From contig JANXTO010000099.1 in NCBI GenBank assembly GCA_025352365.1, positions 1 through 64,000 on the forward strand: DNA of 64,000 nucleotides. Reading direction: 5' to 3'. Position numbers and translations under genes: made by a program. Below are positions 1 through 9,588 of the stretch, in pieces. Each line of letters opens with the position of its first letter. The stretch's first letter is position 1. The notes beneath the pieces are model-generated. The model was not told the DNA's origin, searched no databases, and was given only the letters and a program-made list of their open reading frames with translations. This DNA comes from Undibacterium sp. GTDB taxonomy: Bacteria; Pseudomonadota; Gammaproteobacteria; Burkholderiales; Burkholderiaceae_D.

Positions 1-406
1 CACTTGAGACATTCATGCGACTCCCACCATTTGAACCGTCCTGAGGAGCCAATGCTGATGTTTGTGGTTGTGTCTCTATTTGAGCAGTCGCAAGATTATC
101 TACAGATATAACCGGTACTTTTGGAGCAAAACCTGCAAACGGACTTCTAGCTTCATTAAGCGACTGATTCAGCGCCTGAGGATTATGGATCGTGTTATTG
201 GCCAGAATTGTCGGTGCTTTAACGATAGATTCTGCTCTCGCTAATGCATTCCTCATCGGATGAGCGGTGGCTGTGTTGGCACGCACATCTCTTAGCAAAG
301 GCCAACGTTGTTTGGCTTGCTCATTTAACTCATCACGATGAATTTCTTGATAGGAATCTCCCTCCCCATCAATTTTCTTGAAGAGATTTTTAGTATCATT
401 TTCCAT
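1..406 (-). CDS. bcsP: Cellulose biosynthesis protein BcsP-like (partial, runs off left edge)
   Basis: This open frame is absent from the ORF track because it runs off the window. Reading leftward from the ATG at 406 gives 135 residues without a stop. The N-terminus (MENDTKNLFKKIDG, then SYQEIHRDE and AKQRWPLLRDV) resembles the short BcsP proteins of betaproteobacterial cellulose operons, which begin with a similar NLF..G..YQE....RWPLL pattern. The rest is low-complexity and rich in Pro, Gln and Ala, typical of BcsP. It follows bcsD by 40 bases on the same strand, so the two are probably co-transcribed. The family's molecular role is poorly known; it is thought to be an accessory factor of the synthase complex. 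A weak GGGG sits about 8 bases before the ATG. The identification rests on motif memory and on context. Confidence 0.66.
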   Translation of the reverse strand, partial: MENDTKNLFKKIDGEGDSYQEIHRDELNEQAKQRWPLLRDVRANTATAHPMRNALARAESIVKAPTILANNTIHNPQALNQSLNEARSPFAGFAPKVPVISVDNLATAQIETQPQTSALAPQDGSNGGSRMNVSS

Positions 407-445
407 AATATAAGCCCCAACTTTGTTCTGCAGACAATGATCTGA

Positions 446-943
446 TCAGCGACGAGTAAAGTAAGCCTGCTCCTCAACTTGCTTTTTTAATTGAAACACA
501 ATCAAGAGACCATCATCCACTACGGCTCCCCGTTGTGACAAACGCAAAGATTTATCAATACCCATCGATTCAAACCAATAAGAATAAACACCCTCTAACA
601 AAGCAGGAGACCAATCCAGAGCTTGTTCACCAAAAGCCACTTTAAGAGGACTTGCGTTATGCTCGATCAATAGACAGTCCGACTCGTCGCGCAATTGCAC
701 CCAACCCCAATCGAGGTCGGCCCAAACTTTGTTGATCCCAGATTCAAGAGTAAGCAAAGTTTCACCGCCATCAACTTTAAAACTAGCGGCCATTGTCACC
801 CCCAACTTGTACATAAAAGTGCGCAAGTCGTTTGCATCACCCTGCGCGGAAAATTCAACAGAGAATGCGTTTAAGAATGCACGCCACTGAACAGAGCATT
901 GCTGCTGTTCGTAATAATTAATATTGCTGACTGGTTTACTCAC
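446..943 (-). CDS. bcsD: Cellulose synthase accessory subunit BcsD
   Basis: A 165-residue protein. The opening YYEQQQCSVQWRAFLNAF and the spacing of aromatic residues match the BcsD/AxcesD family, the periplasmic octameric ring that guides extruded glucan chains in type I cellulose synthases. Length is close to the family norm (about 155 residues). No signal peptide is seen, as in other BcsD. The start is a GTG with AAAGG about seven bases upstream; the nearby ATG at 945 is out of frame and meets a stop at once. Its neighbours, bcsQ upstream and bcsP downstream, support the call. The catalytic genes bcsA and bcsB would lie beyond the left edge. Confidence 0.8.
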   Translation of the reverse strand: MSKPVSNINYYEQQQCSVQWRAFLNAFSVEFSAQGDANDLRTFMYKLGVTMAASFKVDGGETLLTLESGINKVWADLDWGWVQLRDESDCLLIEHNASPLKVAFGEQALDWSPALLEGVYSYWFESMGIDKSLRLSQRGAVVDDGLLIVFQLKKQVEEQAYFTRR

Positions 944-1311
944 ATCGAACCTTTACGTACATAATCCAATCATAACTACTGACCAAACTGGGCATTAATA
1001 GCATGATGAACTATAGCATTTCAATAAGACTATCGTCCAGTGAACAGAGATAGGCAAATGTTAAGTATTTATAACTTAGTATCGAGATATTTAACAATTC
1101 AATCTACGTTATTTAACATAGGCAGATAAGAACTAAGCAATGATTAGGCCATAGTTGCATGTTTCCTCATAAAAGTAATGGTTTATCAATAATGACTCTT
1201 AACAAAGAATATAGATTACTTTCTTTAGCTAGCGCTGCACTCTTGAAAATACGATTTTTACAATCATCAAACCTAATTCAATGCTGCTAGTTCATAAAAA
1301 TAAAGTATTCA
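944..1311. other. AT-rich intergenic region between bcsQ and bcsD
   Basis: A 368-base gap with no convincing ORF, hairpin terminator or repeat. It probably carries the promoter for bcsD-bcsP because the gap is too long for simple operon read-through, but I could not settle on -35/-10 boxes. Confidence 0.4.
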
Positions 1312-2088
1312 TCATTTTGATTGTATTTCATACAACGTCTGCATTAAATCCATAACCAGCTCTTGAACGGCCTTTGCTGCCGCGCTATCGGGTTCAGATT
1401 GAATAATCGGATATCCAAATGCAAGTGCCTCTTCCAGTTGTGTACTTTCTGGTATCACACAAGGCAGCATTCTGCTGCCCAGCCGCTCAGAGAAAAGTGC
1501 AATCACATCTTGCGCCAGTTGTTTCTTTGAGCCTTGGTTCACCACATAAGCAGACGGTTTGAATATAGTGGATCTGGCATTGTGGGAATCAATCAAGGAT
1601 TCCATCTCTGGAATAGTGGCATACGAGGCAGCATCGGCCAGCAATACGACTAATAGAAAGTCCGCCGCATTTATTGCTTGAGTTAAGTAGATAGATGGAC
1701 CAGGAGGTGTATCTAAAAAGACAAACGTGTCTTTTGGCAAATTAGCGCGCAATAGCTGGTTGAGTAACCAGTCCTCATCTTGCTCCAGCACTTGTTCAAA
1801 AGCGATGCGTTGTTGCTCGCCTGCACTACCGTAGGGCACAAAATCAACCCCAAAAGTACTTGAGTAAGCGGCATCCCACAACCGGGAATTAGCCCGGCTA
1901 ACAATTGTGCTAATTCCGTTAGTGTCAGATTGATCTAAGCCTCCCATATGCCATTGCACAGCATTTTGTGGATCAAGATCAATCACTAGGCTCGGGTAGC
2001 TGCGCTGTGCGATACCCGCGCTCAGGTTGGCGGTGGTCGTCGTTTTACCCACGCCGCCTTTGGCAGAAACAATAGCGATAACAATCAT
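1312..2088 (-). CDS. bcsQ: Cellulose biosynthesis ParA/MinD-like ATPase BcsQ
   Basis: A 258-residue deviant Walker ATPase. The P-loop KGGVGKTT lies at residues 10-17, the second motif (IDLDPQNA) near 38-45 and the Walker B-like FLDTPPGPS near 125. The DLDPQNA..WHMG pattern is characteristic of BcsQ, the MinD/ParA relative thought to place the cellulose synthase at the cell pole. Length matches the family (about 250). There is no partner parB or centromere-like repeat nearby, so a plasmid or chromosome partition role is unlikely. It precedes bcsD on the same strand after a 368-base gap. Confidence 0.8.
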   Translation of the reverse strand: MIVIAIVSAKGGVGKTTTTANLSAGIAQRSYPSLVIDLDPQNAVQWHMGGLDQSDTNGISTIVSRANSRLWDAAYSSTFGVDFVPYGSAGEQQRIAFEQVLEQDEDWLLNQLLRANLPKDTFVFLDTPPGPSIYLTQAINAADFLLVVLLADAASYATIPEMESLIDSHNARSTIFKPSAYVVNQGSKKQLAQDVIALFSERLGSRMLPCVIPESTQLEEALAFGYPIIQSEPDSAAAKAVQELVMDLMQTLYEIQSK

Positions 2089-2149
2089 GAGCCGTACCTT
2101 TGGGCAAGGCTAAACCAGTTTAGAATTTTATCTGTCAACATCGTTAAGA

Positions 2150-3610
2150 TCAAGCCGTGCCGCCCACAGTAAGACCATCAATACGCAAAGTAGGCTGACC
2201 AACACCAACAGGCACACTCTGCCCTTCTTTGCCGCAAACACCGATACCAGAATCCAGACGTAAATCATTACCAATCATCGACACACGATTTAAAACATCG
2301 GGGCCGTTACCGATCAAGGTTGCACCTTTTACCGGGTAGGTGACTTTGCCGTTTTCTATCATGTAGGCCTCGCTCGCGGAGAAGACGAACTTACCATTCG
2401 TGATATCGACCTGTCCGCCACCAAAATTAACGGCGTAGATACCATTTTTAACGGACGCCAAAATCTCAGCGGGATCTTTGTCGCCAGCCAGCATGTACGT
2501 ATTAGTCATACGCGGCATTGGTAAATGGGCGAAAGATTCACGGCGGGCGTTGCCAGTGACTGGCATTTTCATCAAACGGGCGTTCATCGTGTCTTGGATA
2601 TAGCCTTTCAAAATCCCGTCTTCAATCAAAGTCGTGCATTGAGTCGGATTCCCCTCATCATCAATATTTAAGGAACCACGACGGTCCTGAAGGGTACCGT
2701 CATCCACTACGGTCACGCCTTTTGCGGCAACGCGCTCACCAATGCAGCCGGAGAAGGTGCTTGAACCCTTACGATTAAAGTCGCCTTCTAATCCATGGCC
2801 GATTGCCTCGTGCAGTAAAATACCAGGCCAGCCAGATGCCAGTACAACCGTCATGGGGCCTGCAGGTGCGGGTCGGGCATCCAGGTTCACTAAGGCTGAT
2901 TTCACTGCTTCACTCGCATATTGATCCAACAAAACATCCGAGAAATAACCGTAGTCATAGCGCCCACCACCACCACTAGACGCCATCTCACGGCGTCCAT
3001 TTTGCTCTACGATCACGGTTAAGGAAACCCGTACCAGTGGGCGGATATCTGCAGCAATCACGCCATCGCTACGCGCGACTAACACGACGTCGTACTCACC
3101 GGACAAACTAGCCATTACCTGCACCACACGCGGATCTTTAGCTCTGGCGATTTTTTCTAAGCGCTCTAACAAAGTGACTTTTTGAGTTGCGTCTAAAGAC
3201 GCAAGTGGATCGTTTTGCAAATACAAACTACGGCCACCCACCCCTTGCATGCTGGACGCGACTTTGATTTTGCCAGCGCCCTGGCGTGCAATCGTGCGGG
3301 TGGCATTGACGGCATCTTGCAAGGCTTGCTCAGAAATCTCATCCGAATACGAGAATGCTGTTTTGTCGCCAGAAATTGCCCGTACGCCCACGCCCTGGTC
3401 GATAGAAAAACTACCGGTTTTGACGATACCTTCTTCCAGGCTCCAGCCCTCGCTTTTAGTGAACTGGAAATACAGGTCAGCGTAATCCACCTTATGGGTA
3501 AACATAGAACCAAGTACTTTGACCAGCTTGGATTCATCCAGACCGAACGGGGTCAATAAAATATCACGGGCAATCGCCAGGTGGCGCAGATTGGGTTCAA
3601 ATGGTGTCAT
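2150..3610 (-). CDS. tldD: Metalloprotease TldD
   Basis: A 486-residue TldD, the zinc-dependent peptidase subunit that works with TldE/PmbA to degrade unfolded peptides and, in some bacteria, to process modified peptides or antitoxins. The metal motif [11 protein letters not shown] (HExxxH type) lies near residues 265-275. The C-terminal VGGTA end and [13 protein letters not shown] region are family hallmarks. The start ATG is preceded by GGATAG. The partner pmbA is not in this window, as is usual because tldD and pmbA are often unlinked. It lies between bcsQ and a Nit-type amidase, part of the conserved yhdP-nit-tldD block. Confidence 0.96.
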   Translation of the reverse strand: MTPFEPNLRHLAIARDILLTPFGLDESKLVKVLGSMFTHKVDYADLYFQFTKSEGWSLEEGIVKTGSFSIDQGVGVRAISGDKTAFSYSDEISEQALQDAVNATRTIARQGAGKIKVASSMQGVGGRSLYLQNDPLASLDATQKVTLLERLEKIARAKDPRVVQVMASLSGEYDVVLVARSDGVIAADIRPLVRVSLTVIVEQNGRREMASSGGGGRYDYGYFSDVLLDQYASEAVKSALVNLDARPAPAGPMTVVLASGWPGILLHEAIGHGLEGDFNRKGSSTFSGCIGERVAAKGVTVVDDGTLQDRRGSLNIDDEGNPTQCTTLIEDGILKGYIQDTMNARLMKMPVTGNARRESFAHLPMPRMTNTYMLAGDKDPAEILASVKNGIYAVNFGGGQVDITNGKFVFSASEAYMIENGKVTYPVKGATLIGNGPDVLNRVSMIGNDLRLDSGIGVCGKEGQSVPVGVGQPTLRIDGLTVGGTA

Positions 3611-3776
3611 AGTGTTCTATCCGTGTTTTTGAGTATTCTAAGTGTGCCAATTACAGAATAAGAATGGCGAATGAATAGATTGTAGAGCATGTCTGGCATA
3701 TAAATAAATTTGCGCAAAGTATGGTTTTGTATTGATCGACTGATGGGACAAATTATCGAACAAGTTAGCAGAGAAA

Positions 3777-4589
3777 TTAGCAGGCTAATTTTCTATGCTT
3801 TAAAGCAGGCAAGCTAGTCCTGACGGCGCTCAGATTGGCCCAATCTAACTCACCACCAATCACACCTTCGCCTTCCGCTAGCACATCCACAATCTTGCCC
3901 CAAGGGTCGATCAACATGCTGTGCCCCCAAGTACGGCGACCATTAACATGCTGCCCACCTTGCGCCGAAGCCAGCACATAACATTGGTTTTCTATGGCTC
4001 TGGCGCGCAATAGGATTTCCCAGTGCGCTTGTCCTGTCGTGAAAGTAAAAGCCGCTGGGACCACAATCAAAACACAATCCCCCATGGACCGATACAGTTC
4101 CGGAAAACGCAAATCGTAGCAAATCGATAAACCAATTTTGCCAAAACCAGCATCAAAACTCACCACATCATCGCCAGCCTTAATGGTGCGGGATTCTTCG
4201 TAGGACTCTGTACCTTTGGTAAAACCAAATAAATGAATTTTGTCGTAACGGCTAACTAGCTCGCCTTGCGGGTTGTAGACCAAAGTCGTATTCAAGACTT
4301 TATCCAACTCTGTTGATACCAACGGCAAAGTACCACCGATAATCCAAACGCCCAGACTGCGTGCGCTATCCGCTAAAAATTGTTGAATCACACCCGGCTG
4401 CTCAGCGTTGCCAATATGCTCGGCAATCTTAAATTTATCCGCTTCATGCAGTCCCATGATGGGCCAGTACTCCGGCATCAATATCAATCCGGCGCCTGCA
4501 TCGGCGGCCTGCTTGAGCAAGCGTTGTGCAGTCGCCAGATTCTCTTGCAAGACAGGCGTAGAGATCATTTGTATCGCGGCGATTTTCAT
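3777..4589 (-). CDS. Carbon-nitrogen hydrolase (Nit-type amidase, nitrilase superfamily)
   Basis: A 270-residue cytoplasmic amidase of the nitrilase superfamily. The Glu-Lys-Cys triad is visible: Glu in MPEYWPIMG (about residue 40), Lys in YDKIHLFG (about 115) and the nucleophile Cys in SICYDLRFPE (about 150). This arrangement and length fit the Nit1/YbeM clade, whose best-studied members hydrolyse deaminated glutathione. The substrate here is inferred only. A GAGGAAATAA ribosome site precedes the ATG. It sits between yhdP and tldD, a conserved betaproteobacterial order, but is separated from yhdP by a palindromic repeat. Confidence 0.9.
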   Translation of the reverse strand: MKIAAIQMISTPVLQENLATAQRLLKQAADAGAGLILMPEYWPIMGLHEADKFKIAEHIGNAEQPGVIQQFLADSARSLGVWIIGGTLPLVSTELDKVLNTTLVYNPQGELVSRYDKIHLFGFTKGTESYEESRTIKAGDDVVSFDAGFGKIGLSICYDLRFPELYRSMGDCVLIVVPAAFTFTTGQAHWEILLRARAIENQCYVLASAQGGQHVNGRRTWGHSMLIDPWGKIVDVLAEGEGVIGGELDWANLSAVRTSLPALKHRKLAC

Positions 4590-4656
4590 TTATTTCCTCT
4601 GAAAAAAACAGCAGGCGCAAGCTAGCGAAACCAAGATATGCAGCAGAGGGGATTTC

Positions 4657-4743
4657 AATATACTCCCCATAATTTCTAATAAAAATAGCTTATTGTCCAA
4701 TGATTATATGGACGATTAAAATATACATACATCCAGTATATAT
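4657..4743 (+). repeat. Nested palindromic repeat, copy 1
   Basis: About 87 bases with outer arms AATATACTCCCC and AGTATATAT and inner arms TTGTCCAAT and ATATGGACGATT. It is one of seven family copies in the window, here in the nit-yhdP gap. The inner right arm carries GGACGAT where others have GGACAAT. Confidence 0.85.
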
Positions 4744-4778
4744 AATCATAGGAACAATTACATCAATCGATTCAGCAA

Positions 4779-7700
4779 CTATTTAACCAATATCGCCTCA
4801 GCTTTAGGTAAGGTATTTTGTGCTTCTTTATGATCCATCTTGGTGACTGTCGGTTCTTTCCAAGAGCCAGCCACCGCGTACTCGTACGTGAAGGCTCTCG
4901 CCAATGGTTCACGCAAAAATAGTTGTGCCAAAAATGTACCCAGACCAATCACAGGATTAACAGCTAAACCGTAGACAACTGAAGCAGTGCCCGCATTAAT
5001 TTCGGGAATCACTGCCACGTGCAGATTTTGCGACTCCTTCACAAGATCGGCGGTGCCGTCCATCAATACGGTTGCGTTCACGCTACGCATTTTTAAGTTT
5101 TCTGTTCTTGCCGTGCCCTGCTGAATTTGGGCTGTTCCCAAAATCGAATCAAACGCAAACCCATCTGAAAAGACATCCCGAAAATCCAACGTCAAACGTC
5201 GCGGCAAGGATTGCAAGCTCAGCACGCCCAATAATTTAGCGGCGCCTGGATCTACTTTTAAAAACTGCCCTGCGGCCAATTCCAACTGTACCTGGCCCGT
5301 CATACTTGGCACATCCAGCGCAAACGGCAAACCGTTCCACGTTACATCGCCCTGCAATTTGCCACGACCGCCACGCAACACGTTGGCAAAACCTAATCGA
5401 TCTAATAATTTGCCTGCATCGCTAATATCTAAAACATAATTTAAATTAGTTAAGCCTTCGCCAGCACGACTACTCCATTTGCCAGACCCCTTTAACTCTG
5501 CATCCTCGTTCTTAAGCGATATCTTTTGCATGCGCCATTCGCGCCCGGTCGATAACGGGAAATTATTAGCAATCAACTCCAGACGACCCAATTTTTTATT
5601 AAACAGCTCAAAATTATCCGCCACAATATCTAAACTTGGAATTTGGGTACCGCTGCTTTTGCCTTCCAACAAATCAGTCACGTCTGAAGCTGCCGACTGT
5701 GGAATAGTCAACTTGCTCAAGCGTGCCAGTACGTTGCCCAGGCCTTGCACATTTGCGGACTCGCTCCAGCTCAAATAACCCGAGGCTTGGCTGGAATCAA
5801 TATTTGCCTGCCATAACCCCTTTTGATGGGTAGCACCCAACACGACGTTATCCAGCTTTTTACCCATCACGTGTAGCTCGGCAGTACGTACTGCCAACAC
5901 ACTCGGTTCTAAATAAGCAGACACATCAAAATCAGCTTGAGTATTTGTATTGCCAATAGCTCCGGCCACAATATCGCCACTCTCGCTAGTGTTGACACCC
6001 TCTTTAGTAACAGCAAGCCTAGTGTTTGCATTAGCACCTAAGCTCATCAAACTACGCCATTCATCCACATGCAGAGATTTAAAATCGATATTTGCGTTCA
6101 GCCCGCTATCTGGCTCTGGCGCAGGAGCATTAACGCCAATCCCACCACGCAGAACTTGCCAATTGGCATTATTCTCAGCGGACTTTTGGCGTTGGTATTT
6201 GATGGCAATAACATTCCCTAAATTCAGCTTCAGCTCGTCGCGTATTAGATTCGCATCAGTAGAAAGCTGCGGCTGCATTTCAAAACGTAATGCCATATTC
6301 TCGTTAGCAAGCTTACGTAAAGGCGCGGGGAAATTCAGGGCTAGTCCTTGCAGGGACGATTCAATCAAAATTTCTGGCTGACGTTTTTTGACGGAGATAC
6401 TGGTCGTGTAATGCGCAGAGCCTTGTATCTTGTCGACCAAACGCTCTTTGGCTAAGGCCGGAAAGTTTTTACGTAAGCCGTCGGCAGTCGCAATACCATC
6501 TAGCTTAACGCGGATACTGCCGTCTTTTTGAGAGCCGCCTGTGACCACCGCAGCACCGCCCAATATTGTGCCTTTAAGCGTATTTAGCGCTACGCCTTTT
6601 TCATTAAATTCTAGCTTGCCATTGACGCCACCGATCATGGGAATACTACTTTGCAGCAGCACGTCATTACCTGCAAACTGCAAGGCACCCTGGACTTTGG
6701 AATCGATCATATGACGCAAAGGTAGTTGCAATTTCAAGCCTAGTTGCGCCGCCGCGCTAGCCTTGCTGTCTTTGAGAAAATGACCAAGCCAGCCGTCGAT
6801 AGGACTGGCGTTCACATACTGCAACATGGTTTGCAAATTGCCGTTGACTGTACCGTCAATATTCAAAATCCCATCATGCGACAACAGATCAGGAATTAGC
6901 GCTCTCACTTTGCTTAAATCGGCACCATTGGTTTTTGCAGTCTCGCCACGGATCTCCATTTTGGCGCGGTCAAATATAAAGCTACCGTTAATACTATCAA
7001 TCACTGGCCAGAGCGGATTCTTGCCGTCTTCCGACAAATGTCCGGGAGCGAAATCGAGTTTTCCGTTGACGATATTGCCTTTAACCCAAAATTCACCCTG
7101 ATGATTTGGGCGTCCCTCATGGATAGCAAACGGGAAATGTGCCAGATCACCTTTAACCCGCAAAGTCACATCATCTGCGCGACCATCCACCAAGGCACCG
7201 ATCAGCCAGTGACGCAAATCCTCTGGCGCATTAGCCGGGATAAAGCGATCGATTTGCTTAAAGTCAAAGCCCGAGAGTTTGCCCATCAGATCAACTTCAC
7301 TGGACTGCGTAGCCGCAGCGGATTGATTAGCTTGATTAGGTGAAGGTAGATGGTTCTGCCGCATCGACATAATGTATTTTCCAGACAAAGAACCCGTCAT
7401 CTGGTCTTGCTGAAACTCCATCTGATTCAACTGCACGGCTAATTTATCTTGCGCTAAAAATTGCCAGCTCGCTTGCATTTGCAGCTTTTTAAACGGCATC
7501 AAAGGATCGACAAAATACCCCGACATTTGCAACGCCAGGTCTTGCGAGTCAATCGTAAAGTTGCCGCCTTTATCGCTGGCATCTAAAGTGCCTGACAAAT
7601 TATCAAAACCAGGAATCGCAGGTACCGCAGCTTTGGCAGACGTATTGCCGCTTTTGGATTCTGCCAAACGCGCCGATTGCGGCTGCATAGACAGGTTATT

Positions 7701-9143
7701 GAATTCACCAGTGACGCTGTAGGATGCAATCGCTGGATAACTACCCTGCCATTTCGCTCTAAAATTTTTGAGCTGTCCCTTGGGCGCAAAATCAATTAGC
7801 ATGCGGCGCTGATCTGCTGGCAAAGGCAAATGTTCGGCGAAATTTGCTAAGGTTTGCAGATCTAATTGCCTAGCGTACAGCTCCACTTTTTCTGGCTGCC
7901 CATTGGCACCAGGAGTAAAGTTTTCGGTAATACTGGTTGCTGGCAACAACTGTCCGTCCCGCGCCTTCATAGAAAAATTAATCAGCGCAATCTGATGTCC
8001 AGCCTGACCAAATAAACTAGGCAGATAGCGCACGCCTAAGGCCGCACGCTCACTCGCTACAATACGTCCACTGACTTGCTGCATATCCAGCACGGGTAAG
8101 TCTTTGCGAAAGGTTCCCAGGACATCGGTCAATTTGATATCTGCGGTCAAATCGGCAATCCGTCCATCGTCCCAACGCACCCAGGATCGTACTGAGCCAA
8201 AGGCTGTTTTAATATCCGCAGGCAAATCGATATACGCTTTCACGGTCGCCAAATCGGATTGGCTCACATCGGCATATAAGTCGCCAGTCCAGTTAGAGAA
8301 ATCAGAAATTTTTCTGGTAAAAACCGGATGCTGAAAATCACCACGGATATCCAGGGGCGCTGCCAAGGTTGCTGGCGGAACTGCCTTAAGAGCAAACTGG
8401 TGGCGCCGCCATTGGTTGGTCAAGACAAAATTAACGCCTGACAATTGCAATACAGGGGCTTTGCGCTGCAGATCAGTCCAACTTACGCTGCCGTCACGGA
8501 TCACAATTTCATGTTGCGCTAAGACCCAATCGAGGCCTTTACCTTTATCCGCATCCTCTTCAGAGGGTTTGGTATCGATCAAAAAACCTGCGACATAGAG
8601 CTTTCCATCGGGCTGTTTTTCTATCGCCAGCGATGGGCGCATGACTTCTAATTTATCCAACCTTAACTCAGCGAAAATCACTGATGTCCAGGATAGGCTG
8701 GCAGATACTTGTGGCAGCACAAGAGCTACTTTGCCCTGCTGATCGTGGATGATGATATTGCCCAGCTCCAACACAGGATTAAGCTTATTCCAGGATGCAC
8801 GCAAGGTCGTAATGCGCAGATCACGACCGATGGTCTTGCTGGCAAATTGCTCGATGTCGCCCTTATAGCGATCAACGTTGGGCAATACGCCATAGCGTAG
8901 CACCAAAAACAAAGCGCAAAACAGGAAATAACAAATGACAAGCAGTTTAAAAGTGACACGCAACAGGGTAAATAAAGCCAGACCGCAAGCCCAGCCAAAA
9001 GAATTACAGGAGCGCAACACTACACCGAAGGGGGAAGATCGGAGCTGTTGGGTTGGCAACGGCGCAGGCACATCAGCAAGCTGACCGATAGGCTGATGCG
9101 GATCGTTTGTAGGAAAAGGTGGCAAAGGCGGCGTATTTTTCAT
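4779..9143 (-). CDS. yhdP: YhdP family AsmA-like envelope protein
   Basis: A 1454-residue AsmA-like protein with an N-terminal membrane anchor (hydrophobic stretch about residues 52-85), then a very long periplasmic beta-rich region and a conserved C-terminal block containing VYGLAVNPVIGLGTFLAQ. Members (YhdP, TamB, YdbH) form hydrophobic-groove tubes thought to carry phospholipid from inner to outer membrane. The E. coli protein is about 1266 residues; Burkholderiales versions are longer, so the size is normal. The start ATG lies only nine bases from a MITE-like repeat and shows no clear ribosome site, which is odd. It is divergent from glnE, as in related genomes. Confidence 0.93.
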   Translation of the reverse strand: MKNTPPLPPFPTNDPHQPIGQLADVPAPLPTQQLRSSPFGVVLRSCNSFGWACGLALFTLLRVTFKLLVICYFLFCALFLVLRYGVLPNVDRYKGDIEQFASKTIGRDLRITTLRASWNKLNPVLELGNIIIHDQQGKVALVLPQVSASLSWTSVIFAELRLDKLEVMRPSLAIEKQPDGKLYVAGFLIDTKPSEEDADKGKGLDWVLAQHEIVIRDGSVSWTDLQRKAPVLQLSGVNFVLTNQWRRHQFALKAVPPATLAAPLDIRGDFQHPVFTRKISDFSNWTGDLYADVSQSDLATVKAYIDLPADIKTAFGSVRSWVRWDDGRIADLTADIKLTDVLGTFRKDLPVLDMQQVSGRIVASERAALGVRYLPSLFGQAGHQIALINFSMKARDGQLLPATSITENFTPGANGQPEKVELYARQLDLQTLANFAEHLPLPADQRRMLIDFAPKGQLKNFRAKWQGSYPAIASYSVTGEFNNLSMQPQSARLAESKSGNTSAKAAVPAIPGFDNLSGTLDASDKGGNFTIDSQDLALQMSGYFVDPLMPFKKLQMQASWQFLAQDKLAVQLNQMEFQQDQMTGSLSGKYIMSMRQNHLPSPNQANQSAAATQSSEVDLMGKLSGFDFKQIDRFIPANAPEDLRHWLIGALVDGRADDVTLRVKGDLAHFPFAIHEGRPNHQGEFWVKGNIVNGKLDFAPGHLSEDGKNPLWPVIDSINGSFIFDRAKMEIRGETAKTNGADLSKVRALIPDLLSHDGILNIDGTVNGNLQTMLQYVNASPIDGWLGHFLKDSKASAAAQLGLKLQLPLRHMIDSKVQGALQFAGNDVLLQSSIPMIGGVNGKLEFNEKGVALNTLKGTILGGAAVVTGGSQKDGSIRVKLDGIATADGLRKNFPALAKERLVDKIQGSAHYTTSISVKKRQPEILIESSLQGLALNFPAPLRKLANENMALRFEMQPQLSTDANLIRDELKLNLGNVIAIKYQRQKSAENNANWQVLRGGIGVNAPAPEPDSGLNANIDFKSLHVDEWRSLMSLGANANTRLAVTKEGVNTSESGDIVAGAIGNTNTQADFDVSAYLEPSVLAVRTAELHVMGKKLDNVVLGATHQKGLWQANIDSSQASGYLSWSESANVQGLGNVLARLSKLTIPQSAASDVTDLLEGKSSGTQIPSLDIVADNFELFNKKLGRLELIANNFPLSTGREWRMQKISLKNEDAELKGSGKWSSRAGEGLTNLNYVLDISDAGKLLDRLGFANVLRGGRGKLQGDVTWNGLPFALDVPSMTGQVQLELAAGQFLKVDPGAAKLLGVLSLQSLPRRLTLDFRDVFSDGFAFDSILGTAQIQQGTARTENLKMRSVNATVLMDGTADLVKESQNLHVAVIPEINAGTASVVYGLAVNPVIGLGTFLAQLFLREPLARAFTYEYAVAGSWKEPTVTKMDHKEAQNTLPKAEAILVK

Positions 9144-9152
9144 TACTTATAA

Positions 9153-9280
9153 GACTTACGCACAATTATTCCGGCAAGGTAGATCGAAGAAAACCACAGA
9201 ACCGAGTGGCGAAACACTGTTGACAGCACAGTAAAGAGAGTAGCGGGCACCGTTCTGCGCAAACGGTTTTGCGTAAGTTC
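9153..9280. mobile_element. MITE-like element A between yhdP and glnE
   Basis: A 128-base element with terminal inverted repeats: GACTTACGCACAATT on the left and, read on the other strand, GAACTTACGCAAAACC on the right. Just inside the left end is TTCCGGC, matching the CCCGGC of other copies. It has no transposase. It begins nine bases upstream of the yhdP start codon and generates the spurious ORF 9143-9370. Confidence 0.7.
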
Positions 9281-9368
9281 TACATTACACCGACGCATTT
9301 GCCAGGGAATATCACCCAGCATTGACAAAAACTGGTCTGCCAACACGCTGCTCTTTACATCAAAAACC

Positions 9369-9453
9369 AATATACTCCCCCATTAATTATAGAAAAATGC
9401 CTTATTGTCCAAGTTTTATATGGACAATTAAATATACTTATAGAGAGTATATT
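9369..9453 (+). repeat. Nested palindromic repeat, copy 2
   Basis: 85 bases with outer arms AATATACTCCCC/GAGAGTATATT and inner arms TTATTGTCCAA/TATATGGACAATTA. It lies upstream of glnE, directly beside MITE-like element A, so the yhdP-glnE divergent promoter region is largely made of two repeats. Confidence 0.88.
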
Positions 9454-9588
9454 TTATTTATGCGTATTTCTGTACGCTATCTCACTTATACAAACGATCG
9501 AAATTATCCTGAAAAATCTGCCTTCAAAATCCTACCGGCACTTGTCATTTGCCTTAAAATCATTTCTCTACTTCACCAATACAAGCAT

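Noticed and set aside
1312-2088. Chromosome or plasmid partition gene parA
   Set aside because: The P-loop ATPase lacks a parB neighbour and parS-like repeats and sits with bcsD and bcsP, so BcsQ fits better.
2742-3559. Plus-strand ORFs within tldD, and similar ORFs opposite yhdP, purN, patatin, hppA and the nag genes
   Set aside because: They are antisense shadows of strongly supported genes and have no family features or ribosome sites.
9143-9370. 75-codon minus-strand ORF upstream of yhdP
   Set aside because: It lies almost wholly inside the MITE-like element and resembles no protein; it is a by-product of the repeat.
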